This document shows, piece by piece, positions 26,656 through 35,353 of a stretch of DNA of 64,000 nucleotides. The translations under genes were made by a program, and so were the position numbers. How positions within the stretch are numbered: position 1 is the first letter of the stretch; every line of letters starts with the position of its first letter. Source of the DNA: Cytophagaceae bacterium (GTDB lineage Bacteria > Bacteroidota > Bacteroidia > Cytophagales > Flexibacteraceae); the NCBI GenBank assembly GCA_027487695.1, contig JAIYDB010000043.1, positions 1 through 64,000 of the forward strand. The letters run 5' to 3'. The notes under the pieces are model-generated. The model searched no databases and was not told the origin of the DNA. It saw only the letters and a list, made by a program, of their open reading frames with translations.

Positions 26656-27948
26656 ATGAGTGTAGATGTTTTGCTCGGCTTACAGTGGGGCGATGAAGGC
26701 AAAGGTAAAATTGTTGATTTCCTTGCGCCGCAATACAATGTAGTAGCACGTTTTCAGGGTGGTCCTAATGCAGGTCATACCCTTGTTTTTGACGGACAAA
26801 AGCACGTGTTGCATCAAATACCAAGCGGTATTTTTCACGCTCATATCAGCAATATCATAGGTAATGGGGTGGTTTTAGACCCAATTATCTTCAAAAAAGA
26901 GATAGATGGTTTGTTAGCTCGTAATGTAGGTGTATTTGATAACCTGATTATTAGCAAGCGTACCTTCTTAATTGTGCCAACCCATAGGTTATTAGATGCT
27001 GCTAGCGAAACCCAAAAAGGCGATGCTAAAATTGGCAGCACTTTAAAGGGTATAGGACCAGCCTATCAAGATAAATATGCCCGTCACGCCCTTAGAGTAG
27101 GTGATATCCTAAGTAAAAACTTTGCCGATTTCTACGCTAAACTGCTTAAAAAACACAAAGAACTATTAGATAGCTTCGGGTATGATTACAGCCACTTGCC
27201 AGCCTTAGAAGAGGAATTTTTCGCTGCTATTGAATTCTTAAAGCGTTTCCAAATTGCCGAGGTAGAATATACCATTAACAAGTCTATTTCTGAAGGTAAG
27301 GCTATTTTGGCTGAAGGTGCCCAAGGTGCTCTATTGGATATTGACTTTGGCAGCTACCCATTTGTAACGAGTAGCAGCACTATGGCTGCTGGTGCTTGTA
27401 CAGGATTGGGTGTTGCTCCAAGACATATTGGCGAGGTATATGGCATTTTCAAGGCATATTGCACCCGAGTTGGTAGCGGTCCGTTCCCAACAGAATTGAA
27501 CGATGAAATAGGCGAGCAAATACGTGTAGCAGGTTCAGAGTTTGGCAGCACAACTGGCAGACCACGCCGTACTGGTTGGTTAGATTTACCTGCATTAAAG
27601 TATGCTTGTATGATTAATGGCGCCACACAACTTTTAATGATGAAGGCCGATGTGTTGAACGATTTTGATGAAATCAAAATCTGTACGCACTATGAATTGC
27701 CTGATGGTGAAATAACCGACGAGCTACCAATGGATTTAAGTCCTGAAAGTGTGCAGCCAGTTTATACCACCTTACCAGGCTGGAAAACCGATATTTGCGG
27801 CATTAAAGAATTTGATGCATTGCCACAAACTTTAAAGCAATACATCACCTTTATTGAAGAGCAAGTGAATGTGCCAATTACTTTGATAAGTGTTGGTCCT
27901 GATAGGGTACAAACCATTATCAAGCATCCTGAATTATTAAGTTTATAG
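26656..27948 (+). CDS. purA: Adenylosuccinate synthetase
   Basis: This purine-synthesis enzyme joins IMP and aspartate using GTP. The 430-residue product has the P-loop-like GLQWGDEGKGKIVDFL (about 7-22), the IMP loop with QGGPNAGHTL, the GTP-binding C-terminal part and the motif TTTGRPRRTGW-like STTGRPRRTGWLDL. Length is normal. The fmt start lies 9 bases beyond, so the two genes share a transcript. Confidence 0.96.
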   Translation: MSVDVLLGLQWGDEGKGKIVDFLAPQYNVVARFQGGPNAGHTLVFDGQKHVLHQIPSGIFHAHISNIIGNGVVLDPIIFKKEIDGLLARNVGVFDNLIISKRTFLIVPTHRLLDAASETQKGDAKIGSTLKGIGPAYQDKYARHALRVGDILSKNFADFYAKLLKKHKELLDSFGYDYSHLPALEEEFFAAIEFLKRFQIAEVEYTINKSISEGKAILAEGAQGALLDIDFGSYPFVTSSSTMAAGACTGLGVAPRHIGEVYGIFKAYCTRVGSGPFPTELNDEIGEQIRVAGSEFGSTTGRPRRTGWLDLPALKYACMINGATQLLMMKADVLNDFDEIKICTHYELPDGEITDELPMDLSPESVQPVYTTLPGWKTDICGIKEFDALPQTLKQYITFIEEQVNVPITLISVGPDRVQTIIKHPELLSL

Positions 27949-27957
27949 TATAACTTG

Positions 27958-28893
27958 ATGTGCGAAACTCAAAGCCCTAGCGGCTTACGCATTGTTTTTA
28001 TGGGAACCCCAGAGTTTGCTGTGCCATCTTTAAAGGCATTGGTAGAAGCAGGGGAAAATATAGTAGCCGTAATCACTGCACCCGATAAACCATCGGGTAG
28101 GGGACAGAAGCTAATGCCCACCCCCGTAAAAGAATATGCACTCACTCAAAATCTGCCAATCCTTCAACCTGAAAAACTGAAAGACCCTCAGTTTTTAGAA
28201 GATTTAGCCAGTTTAAAGGCCGATTTTCAGGTGGTGGTAGCGTTCAGAATGTTGCCAGAAGTGGTATGGAATATGCCTCCAAAGGGTACCATCAATCTGC
28301 ATTCATCTTTATTACCGCAATATAGAGGAGCCGCCCCAATTAATTGGGCCATTATCAATGGCGAAAAAGAAACAGGTGTTACTACCTTTTTCTTACAGCA
28401 CGAAATAGATACAGGCAATATCATTTTTCAGGAGAAAGAGCCGATATATCCAACTGATAATGCAGGAACCCTTTATGCCCGTTTGATGGATAAAGGTGCT
28501 CAACTTATTGTAAAAACTGTGCAGGCGGTAGCTAAAAATACTGCACCTTCACTTCCGCAAGTATTTGCAGAAACCTTAAAACCTGCCCCTAAAGTATTTA
28601 AAGATACTGCACAAGTAAAATGGGATTTATCAGCTGAAGCAACAGTGAACTTAGTGAGAGGTATGAATCCCTTTCCAGGGGCTTGGTGCATATTGAACGG
28701 TAAAAATTACCGATTGCATCTGGTTGAGTCAGTTGCAATTGAGCAAGCCTTAAAGCCAGGCGAAATATTTACCGATAACAAAAGCCTACTATACATTGGT
28801 TGTACTAATGGCGCTATCTCAGTTTTAGAATGGCAGGCAGAAGGTAAAAAGCGCATGGATATTGCAGCCTTCTTCAATGGTAATACCCTTTAA
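27958..28893 (+). CDS. fmt: Methionyl-tRNA formyltransferase
   Basis: This enzyme formylates initiator methionyl-tRNA with 10-formyltetrahydrofolate. The product has 311 residues from ATG 27958 (a TTG codon lies directly before it). The N-terminal Rossmann part contains IVFMGTPEFAVPSL, and the formyl transfer site is in INLHSSLLPQYRGAAPINWAI with the Asn, His and Asp that make up the active centre. The C-terminal OB-like domain (about 205-311) holds the tRNA. It lies between purA and pdxJ in one run of plus-strand genes. Confidence 0.95.
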   Translation: MCETQSPSGLRIVFMGTPEFAVPSLKALVEAGENIVAVITAPDKPSGRGQKLMPTPVKEYALTQNLPILQPEKLKDPQFLEDLASLKADFQVVVAFRMLPEVVWNMPPKGTINLHSSLLPQYRGAAPINWAIINGEKETGVTTFFLQHEIDTGNIIFQEKEPIYPTDNAGTLYARLMDKGAQLIVKTVQAVAKNTAPSLPQVFAETLKPAPKVFKDTAQVKWDLSAEATVNLVRGMNPFPGAWCILNGKNYRLHLVESVAIEQALKPGEIFTDNKSLLYIGCTNGAISVLEWQAEGKKRMDIAAFFNGNTL

Positions 28894-28914
28894 AAAATAC
28901 ACCTATCAGCAAGA

Positions 28915-29628
28915 ATGACCCGTTTAAGCGTTAACATCAATAAATTAGCTACTCTACGCAATGCCAGAGGAGGCAATAATCCTGATGTAGTAAAAATGGC
29001 ATTGGCTTGTGAAAGCTATGGGGCTCAAGGTATTACAGTGCACCCAAGACCAGATGAGCGCCATATTCGTTTTGCCGATGTTGTTGCACTTGCTCCAGTT
29101 TTAACCACCGAATTCAATATTGAAGGCTATCCAGATGCACGTTATTTTGAGTTAATTCAATTGGCAAAGCCTGCACAAGCTACTTTAGTGCCAGACCCTC
29201 CTGGTGTGTTAACAAGCAATGCTGGTTGGGACACCGTTAAGCATAAAGATTTCTTAACTGATGTTGTAGCTGAATTACATGCCTTAGGAACAAGAGTTTC
29301 TGTTTTTGTAGGAACCGATTTAGCTTTAATTGAAGGCGCGGCTGCCATAGGTGCAGATAGGATTGAGCTATACACAGAACCTTATGCGGCTAACTATTTC
29401 AAGAACAAGGCAGAAGCTATCGCTCCATTTAAACTTGCTTCTGAAAGGGCTTATGAATTAGGTTTAGGCATAAATGCAGGTCACGATTTAGACCTTGATA
29501 ATTTGGCATACCTGAAAAAAGAAATCACCCATTTGCAAGAAGTAAGTATAGGCCACGCACTAATAACCGATGCACTTACTTGGGGCTTGCAAAATACCAT
29601 AGGTATGTACTTACGACAGTTACAATAA
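28915..29628 (+). CDS. pdxJ: Pyridoxine 5'-phosphate synthase
   Basis: PdxJ makes pyridoxine phosphate from 1-deoxyxylulose phosphate and 3-amino-1-hydroxyacetone phosphate. The 237-residue product has the TIM-barrel start [17 protein letters not shown], the phosphate loop region with [10 protein letters not shown], and the C-terminal pattern with SIGHALI. Length is normal for the family. It is 21 bases from fmt. Confidence 0.95.
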   Translation: MTRLSVNINKLATLRNARGGNNPDVVKMALACESYGAQGITVHPRPDERHIRFADVVALAPVLTTEFNIEGYPDARYFELIQLAKPAQATLVPDPPGVLTSNAGWDTVKHKDFLTDVVAELHALGTRVSVFVGTDLALIEGAAAIGADRIELYTEPYAANYFKNKAEAIAPFKLASERAYELGLGINAGHDLDLDNLAYLKKEITHLQEVSIGHALITDALTWGLQNTIGMYLRQLQ

Positions 29629-29703
29629 TAGTAGTGGCATAACATTTGCCTTATTACTGTGTTTACCTTAAGTTGAACAATCACATAGAGACTTATTTAC
29701 ACA

Positions 29704-30153
29704 ATGGCATTACAAGTTAACGACCTAGCCCCTGATTTTACTTCTAAAGATCAAAGCGGAGCTACCATTACCCTTTCTTCTTTCAGAGGTAAAAAGGTTG
29801 TCCTTTACTTTTATCCTAAAGACGATACCCCAGGCTGTACAAAGCAAGCTTGTAACCTTCGCGATAATAATACTGTATTACAAGATGCAGGTTATCAGGT
29901 AATTGGTGTAAGTATTGACGATGAAAAGGCGCATACTAAATTCATAAACAAATATGAATTGAACTTTCCTTTAGTTGCTGATACCGACAAAAGCATTGTT
30001 GAAGCCTATGGTGTTTGGGTTGAAAAGAGTATGTACGGTAAAAAATACTTCGGTACTGCCAGAGTTACTTTCGTTATTAATGAAGAAGGTGTTATTACCA
30101 AAATCATTGATAAAGTGAAAGTTGATGATCACACGGCTCAAATATTGGCATAG
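29704..30153 (+). CDS. bcp: Thioredoxin-dependent peroxiredoxin, BCP/PrxQ type
   Basis: BCP reduces hydrogen peroxide and organic peroxides with thioredoxin. The 149-residue product contains the peroxidatic Cys in PKDDTPGCTKQAC (about 41-53), with the resolving Cys five residues later, as in the one-subunit atypical two-Cys form. The region with YGVWVEKSMYGKKYFG is typical. It has its own spacing of 75 bases from pdxJ. Confidence 0.95.
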   Translation: MALQVNDLAPDFTSKDQSGATITLSSFRGKKVVLYFYPKDDTPGCTKQACNLRDNNTVLQDAGYQVIGVSIDDEKAHTKFINKYELNFPLVADTDKSIVEAYGVWVEKSMYGKKYFGTARVTFVINEEGVITKIIDKVKVDDHTAQILA

Positions 30154-30254
30154 TGCAATTGGAGTTTAATCTTGTTTTGTTTAGTTTTTAGATAGTATTT
30201 ATTAAACAAAACGGCGTTACTATTCGTATTATCTAAACGCTAATCCTTTTCATA

Positions 30255-30665
30255 ATGAAAGTATCCGTTTTCAGGAAAGAACATTTTAATGCAGCCCACC
30301 GATTAAATAATCCTGCTTGGGATGCTGAAACTAACGCCAAAATTTTTGGTAAATGTAATAACCCGAATTACCACGGACACAATTATGAATTGATTGTTGA
30401 AGTAGCAGGCGAGGTTGATCCTAATACTGGCTATGTGATGGACTTAAAGATTCTGAGCGACCTTATTAAGACGGAAGTTCTTGATCCCTTTGATCATAAA
30501 AACCTGAATTTAGATACCACCGAATTTGCAGAACTCATTCCCAGTGCAGAAAATATTTGTATTGTGATTTATAATAAACTCAGAACTCATCTCAACCCGC
30601 TAAACGATCTACGGATTACCCTGTATGAAACAGAACGGAACTATGTCCAATATCCAGTCAAATAA
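30255..30665 (+). CDS. 6-pyruvoyl-tetrahydropterin synthase, eukaryote-like
   Basis: The 136-residue product belongs to the QueD/PTPS fold, which acts on dihydroneopterin triphosphate. Zn ligands are H15, H40 and H42, and the catalytic triad is C34, D80 and H81. The spacing CNNPNYHGHNY (Cys, five residues, HGH) is that of animal 6-pyruvoyl-tetrahydropterin synthase, not that of QueD, whose motif has Cys, three residues, HGH. GKCNNPN and FDHKNLNLD are almost identical to the animal enzymes as I remember them. This argues for a tetrahydrobiopterin-like product rather than queuosine. GTP cyclohydrolase I overlaps its 3' end. Confidence 0.8.
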   Translation: MKVSVFRKEHFNAAHRLNNPAWDAETNAKIFGKCNNPNYHGHNYELIVEVAGEVDPNTGYVMDLKILSDLIKTEVLDPFDHKNLNLDTTEFAELIPSAENICIVIYNKLRTHLNPLNDLRITLYETERNYVQYPVK

Positions 30666-31344
30666 CTTGATGGTTGAATTACCTCATATCGATATAGATG
30701 AAGTAGGCGACGCGCACCACAGTACTTCAGCGGATACCCCAATGCGTCCTGATGCCTTTGAACTTTCAGACGATGCTAAGATTACATTGATTGAAGACCA
30801 TTTCAGAGAAATCATGAACGTACTTGGCTTAGACTTGACCGATGATAGTTTGTCAGGTACTCCAAGAAGAGTGGCAAAAATGTACGTCAAAGAAATATTT
30901 AGTGGTCTTAATCCTGCTCTAAAGCCTAAAGTTGCCTTGTTTGATAACAAGTACAAATACGGCGAGATGTTGGTAGAAAAGAATATCCAATTCTTCAGCA
31001 ACTGCGAGCATCACTTTGTGCCAATCTATGGTATGGCTCACGTAGCCTATATCAGCAGCGGTAAAGTGATTGGCTTAAGTAAGATAAACCGTATAGTACA
31101 ATATTTTGCTAAGCGTCCTCAAGTGCAAGAGCGTTTAACCGTTCAAATTGCCGAAGAGCTTAAAGTAATGTTAGATACCCAAGATATTGCAGTAGTAATT
31201 GATGCCAAGCACATGTGCGTAAGTACCCGCGGCGTTCAGGATACAACAAGCAGTACCATTACAGCACACTACAGCGGTAAGTTTTCTGATGAAAAGACCA
31301 AGAATGAGTTTTTGGCACATATCTATCAGCAAACCAGCCACTAA
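30643..31344 (+). CDS. folE: GTP cyclohydrolase I
   Basis: This enzyme turns GTP into dihydroneopterin triphosphate, the shared precursor of folate and tetrahydrobiopterin. The zinc site is visible as Cys and His in NCEHHFVPIYGMAHV and Cys in KHMCVSTRG. The core (about 40-233) is normal; an N-terminal stretch of about 40 residues is extra. I list ATG 30643 as the start, but 30625 (more overlap) and 30670 are possible. All of these overlap or abut the 3' end of the PTPS gene, so the two are coupled. Confidence 0.93.
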   Translation: MSNIQSNNLMVELPHIDIDEVGDAHHSTSADTPMRPDAFELSDDAKITLIEDHFREIMNVLGLDLTDDSLSGTPRRVAKMYVKEIFSGLNPALKPKVALFDNKYKYGEMLVEKNIQFFSNCEHHFVPIYGMAHVAYISSGKVIGLSKINRIVQYFAKRPQVQERLTVQIAEELKVMLDTQDIAVVIDAKHMCVSTRGVQDTTSSTITAHYSGKFSDEKTKNEFLAHIYQQTSH

Positions 31345-31362
31345 GAATTATATACCAGCCCA

Positions 31363-32070
31363 ATGAACAACAAAAATATATTAGTAGTAGGTGCAAGTAG
31401 TGGTATTGGTTTGGCATTAGCCAAGCAATTACAAGCGAAAGGAGCCAATGTATTTACTGCTAGCAGAAACCATTCAGAGGCTTTAAAGGCTACAGGTTTG
31501 CCATTTCTATCTTTAGATGTAACTTCAGATATTTCGGCATTAGAAGGCTTTTTACCTGAGACCTTGCACGGATTGGTATATGCGCCTGGTACTATTAATC
31601 TAAAACCTATTACCCGTTTAACGGAAGCCGAATTTACTAACGACTTTCAAGTAAACGTAGTTGGTGCTGTTAAGGTGATTCAGGTAAGCTTAAAGAAATT
31701 AAAGGCTTCTGGTTCTAGTTCTGTGGTAATGTATAGTACTGTTGCAGCGGCTGTGGGTATGCCATTTCACGCTTCGGTAGCCGCTTCAAAAGCAGCTATT
31801 GAAGGTTTAGCACGTAGCTTGGCCAGTGAATTAGCATCAAGCAAAATTAGGTTTAACGTAGTTGCACCTAGCTTAACAGATACCCCATTAGCTGGAACTT
31901 TACTAAGTACACCAGAAAAAAGAGAGGCAAGCGATAAGCGTCACCCGCTTGGTAGAGTAGGAACTCCGGAGGAGTTGGCATCTATTTCAGCATTCTTGTT
32001 GTCAGACGAAAGTGGCTGGATATCAGGTCAAACCATTGGGGTTGATGGCGGTATGAGCAAGTTAAGATAA
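31363..32070 (+). CDS. Atypical short-chain dehydrogenase
   Basis: The 235-residue product has a Rossmann fold with the nucleotide motif VGASSGIGLALAKQL (9-23). In the classical active site YxxxK the Tyr is replaced: V139 A A S K143, with the Lys kept. Ser125 is present in MYSTVAAA. The C-terminal signature near ISGQTIGVDGG is typical of the family. Following PTPS and folE by 18 bases, it sits where a sepiapterin-reductase-type enzyme would be expected in a tetrahydrobiopterin pathway, but with no catalytic Tyr it may work differently. Function is inferred from neighbours only. Confidence 0.75.
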   Translation: MNNKNILVVGASSGIGLALAKQLQAKGANVFTASRNHSEALKATGLPFLSLDVTSDISALEGFLPETLHGLVYAPGTINLKPITRLTEAEFTNDFQVNVVGAVKVIQVSLKKLKASGSSSVVMYSTVAAAVGMPFHASVAASKAAIEGLARSLASELASSKIRFNVVAPSLTDTPLAGTLLSTPEKREASDKRHPLGRVGTPEELASISAFLLSDESGWISGQTIGVDGGMSKLR

Positions 32071-32138
32071 AATTTTAAGCTGATTATAGGTAGTATTGCA
32101 GGAGAATTAAGTACACCAACACCCTGAAAGTACTACCT

Positions 32139-33131
32139 ATGTTCAACTTCCATAGCTTGGCGGAAAACTTTTTGCACCCGCCTGTTTTATTTTTTTTCCT
32201 TGGTGTTTTTGCAATGGCAGTAAAATCTGACCTTGAAATCCCCCCTGCTATTTCTCGCTTTTTAACTTTATACCTATTACTGCATATTGGTTTTACGGGC
32301 GGCGTAAAGCTATTCGCTAATGGTATAGACAGTAGTGTAATCCTGATTTTGGCGATATGTATGATAGCATCCTTTGTGATGCCATTTTTATCTTATCAAG
32401 TTTTATCAAGAAAACTAGATAATGTAAATGCAGGTGCTTTAGCAGCCACGTATGGTAGTATTAGTGCAGTAACTTTTGCGACGGCTGCCACTTTTTTAGA
32501 AGGGCAAAAAGTAGCTTTCGGAGGTTATATGGTAGCAGCAATGGCACTAATGGAATCGCCCGCTATTATTTCAGGTTTGTATTTAATTGCTAAAAACGCC
32601 CACAAGGGTGCTGATTTTAAACCATCGGAACCCAAGCTAAAATCTGAAATGGGCAAGATTCTGCACGAATCGTTTACAAATGGTTCAGTTTTGTTATTGC
32701 TTGGTTCGCTTGCCATAGGTTTTACAACAGGTTTGGAAGGTGCCGAAGAGATGAAACCCTTTGTAACTGATATTTATAAAGGCTTTTTGAGTTTGTATAT
32801 GTTGGATATGGGTATTACCGCTGGTAAACGTATAGGAGAATTACGCAAACAGGGTGCTTTCCTTATTGCTTTTGGAATACTATACCCTATAGTGGCAGGA
32901 TCATTAGGGATATTAATAGCAGTAACCTTGGGCCTTAGCCTTGGCGATGCATTATTGTTCACCATTCTATTTGCCTCGGCTTCCTATATAGCTGTACCTG
33001 CAGCTATGCGATTGGCAGCACCTACTGCCAATATGAGTATTCTTTTGCCAATGGCTTTAGGGGTTACTTTTACCTTTAATATAGCCCTAGGTATACCTAT
33101 CTATTACTTTTTGCTGAATGCCTTGTTATAG
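32139..33131 (+). CDS. SbtA-type sodium-dependent bicarbonate transporter
   Basis: The 330-residue product is a membrane protein with about ten hydrophobic segments. The start NFLHPPVLFFFLGVFAMAVKSDLEIP and the segment GFTGGVKL match the SbtA family, which takes up bicarbonate with sodium. No PII-like SbtB partner gene follows in the window. It may supply bicarbonate for carboxylation reactions; the true substrate is not shown. Confidence 0.85.
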   Translation: MFNFHSLAENFLHPPVLFFFLGVFAMAVKSDLEIPPAISRFLTLYLLLHIGFTGGVKLFANGIDSSVILILAICMIASFVMPFLSYQVLSRKLDNVNAGALAATYGSISAVTFATAATFLEGQKVAFGGYMVAAMALMESPAIISGLYLIAKNAHKGADFKPSEPKLKSEMGKILHESFTNGSVLLLLGSLAIGFTTGLEGAEEMKPFVTDIYKGFLSLYMLDMGITAGKRIGELRKQGAFLIAFGILYPIVAGSLGILIAVTLGLSLGDALLFTILFASASYIAVPAAMRLAAPTANMSILLPMALGVTFTFNIALGIPIYYFLLNALL

Positions 33132-33166
33132 ATTTTTGCATAATAATTCGCCTATTTCACTTGTAA

Positions 33167-33186
33167 ATACCGCATAATAGCGGTAT
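33167..33186. repeat. Small dyad ahead of the E1 alpha/beta gene
   Basis: ATACCGC (33167-33173) and GCGGTAT (33180-33186) form a 7-bp inverted repeat with a 6-base loop. It ends 5 bases before a -7 element. It could be an operator over the promoter, or a weak terminator of the transporter gene. Confidence 0.4.
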
Positions 33187-33191
33187 TCCTT

Positions 33192-33199
33192 TAGTTTTG
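33192..33199 (+). promoter_or_regulatory. -7 element of the E1 alpha/beta gene
   Basis: TAGTTTTG is an exact TAnnTTTG match 28 bases before the start codon at 33228. No clean -33 TTG is placed at a fitting distance. Confidence 0.45.
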
Positions 33200-33227
33200 C
33201 AGCACCATTATTACGCCACCTCCAATT

Positions 33228-35207
33228 ATGAATTTCGATAGACTTAATTATACAAACGAAACCCTAAAACAACTTTACTACGAGCTAGTACTCCCTCGAA
33301 TGATTGAGGAAAAAATGCTCATTTTGCTTCGCCAAGGCAAGGTAAGTAAGTGGTTTAGCGGAATAGGACAAGAAGCTATAAGTGTTGGGATTGCCCAAGC
33401 TTTAGAATCTGACGAATATATAATGCCTCTGCATAGAAATTTGGGCATTTTCACAGGCAGAAAATTACCTTTACCTCAGTTATTTGCACAGTTACAAGGC
33501 AAGAAAAGTGGTTTCAGTAAGGGTAGAGAGCGTAGCTTCCACTTCGGTACCAACCCGCACCACGTAGTAGGGATGATATCTCACCTTGGTCCGCAAATGG
33601 CAGTAGCCAACGGGGTAGCTCTAGCCAATAAAATAGGTAATGAACCAAAAGTAGCCGTAGCCTTTACAGGCGATGGTGGCAGTAGCGAAGGCGATTTCCA
33701 CGAAGCTTTAAACGTGGCTGCTGTTTGGGAGCTACCAGTAATTTTTGTGGTTGAAAACAATGGCTATGGGCTGAGTACACCATCAAACGAGCAGTTCCGC
33801 TTTAAGCAGTTTATTGATAAAGGAATAGGCTATGGAATGGAGGCCATTCAGGTAGATGGTAATAATATACTTGAAGTATATGATACTGTAAATAGAATTG
33901 CAGCCGACCTCCGTCATAACCCAAGACCAGTACTTTTGGAGTGTCTTACTTTCCGTATGCGCGGGCACGAAGAAGCCAGCGGTACCAAATACGTTCCGAA
34001 GGAACTATTTGAAATGTGGGAGAAGAAAGACCCTGTAATGAACTATGAGAACTATTTGCTATCAAATGGCATCCTTGAAAATGCTGAAGTGCTCCAAATA
34101 AGGGCAGGTATTAAAAAGCAAATAGATGAAGCTATTGAAATAGCCTTCCCAGAGCCTGAACCAACAGCAAATACCGCTGAGGAACTTGCTGATGTTTATG
34201 CACCGTACAACCAAGTAGTGACTTCTCCTAGTGTTGAAACCACTGAAAAGCGTTTGGTAGATGCTATTTCTGATGGCTTAAAGCAATCAATGGAACGATT
34301 CGACAACTTGGTATTGATGGGTCAAGATATAGCAGAATACGGCGGTGTTTTTAAAGTTACTGAAGGTTTTGTTGAAAAGTTTGGCAAAGCAAGAGTGCGC
34401 AATACTCCACTTTGTGAAAGTGCCATTATTGGTGCTGGGCTAGGCCTAAGCATTAAAGGCTATAAAGCTATGGTAGAAATGCAGTTTGCCGATTTCGTAA
34501 CCGTTGGCTTTAACCAAATAGTTAACAACCTAGCCAAAATACACTATCGTTGGGGACAAAATGCCGATGTAGTGGTTCGTATGCCTACAGGTGCAGGTGT
34601 GGGTGCAGGTCCTTTCCACAGCCAAAGTAATGAGGCTTGGTTTGTGCATACCCCAGGCTTAAAAGTAGTTTACCCAAGTAACCCAGCCGATGCAAAAGGC
34701 TTGCTTTGCGCCGCTTTGGAAGACCCAAACCCTTATATGTTCTTTGAACATAAAGCTATGTACCGCAGTCAAATAGGTCAGGTACCTAATAACTGGTACA
34801 CGATTGAAATAGGCAGAGCTAATATAGTTCGTGAAGGTTCAGATGCTACCATTATCACTTATGGAATGGGTGTACATTGGGCAAAAGCTTTGGCAGAAAA
34901 AATGGCTAACGATTACGATATTGAAGTAATTGACTTACGCACTCTATTACCTTGGGATAAGGAAACTGTAGCTGCCTCAGTTAACAAATGCGGTAAAGTA
35001 ATGGTGATGCACGAAGATTGTCTTACGGGTGGTATTGGTGGTGAAATTGCCGCTTGGATTGGAGAACATTGCTTCTCTAGTTTAGATGCCCCAGTAATGC
35101 GTGAAGCATCGTTAGATACTCCTGTGCCATTTGCACTTACTTTAGAAGCAAATTTCTTACCTACCGCACGATTAGAGGCAACAATGAAAAAGTTGCTTTT
35201 ATACTAG
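33228..35207 (+). CDS. Fused E1 alpha/beta subunit of a 2-oxoacid dehydrogenase complex
   Basis: The E1 component decarboxylates 2-oxoacids with thiamine diphosphate and passes the acyl group to lipoyl-E2. Here both subunits are one 659-residue chain. The alpha part (about 1-320) has the thiamine motif from GDGGSSEGDFHEA to NNGYG (about 147-180). The beta part (about 340-659) starts near RLVDAISDGLKQSMERFDN and has the family segment FNQIVNNLAKIHYRWG. Joined E1 chains are common in Bacteroidota. Its substrate (branched-chain 2-oxoacid or pyruvate) is not decided by sequence, and no E2 or E3 gene is nearby. Confidence 0.9.
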   Translation: MNFDRLNYTNETLKQLYYELVLPRMIEEKMLILLRQGKVSKWFSGIGQEAISVGIAQALESDEYIMPLHRNLGIFTGRKLPLPQLFAQLQGKKSGFSKGRERSFHFGTNPHHVVGMISHLGPQMAVANGVALANKIGNEPKVAVAFTGDGGSSEGDFHEALNVAAVWELPVIFVVENNGYGLSTPSNEQFRFKQFIDKGIGYGMEAIQVDGNNILEVYDTVNRIAADLRHNPRPVLLECLTFRMRGHEEASGTKYVPKELFEMWEKKDPVMNYENYLLSNGILENAEVLQIRAGIKKQIDEAIEIAFPEPEPTANTAEELADVYAPYNQVVTSPSVETTEKRLVDAISDGLKQSMERFDNLVLMGQDIAEYGGVFKVTEGFVEKFGKARVRNTPLCESAIIGAGLGLSIKGYKAMVEMQFADFVTVGFNQIVNNLAKIHYRWGQNADVVVRMPTGAGVGAGPFHSQSNEAWFVHTPGLKVVYPSNPADAKGLLCAALEDPNPYMFFEHKAMYRSQIGQVPNNWYTIEIGRANIVREGSDATIITYGMGVHWAKALAEKMANDYDIEVIDLRTLLPWDKETVAASVNKCGKVMVMHEDCLTGGIGGEIAAWIGEHCFSSLDAPVMREASLDTPVPFALTLEANFLPTARLEATMKKLLLY

Positions 35208-35228
35208 AAAAAATTGTATTATTTCAAG

Positions 35229-35262
35229 AATAGCCACTTATTTAAGTGGCTATTTTGCTTTT
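35229..35262 (+). terminator. Terminator of the E1 alpha/beta gene
   Basis: A stem of 11-12 bp (35229-35240 with 35243-35254, the innermost pair probably open) followed by a T-rich stretch, 21 bases after the stop codon. Confidence 0.85.
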
Positions 35263-35353
35263 ATCTGAATTTTACACGAACTTCCTTAAACATAACTATT
35301 TAGAAGTAGTTCTACTATCTTGATTCAGGAGTATAGGATTGTTTTAAGGATTA

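Noticed and set aside
30255-30665. QueD (6-carboxy-tetrahydropterin synthase of queuosine synthesis)
   Set aside because: The motif has Cys-x5-HGH spacing and animal-like flanks, unlike the Cys-x3-HGH of QueD. A final choice needs a tree.
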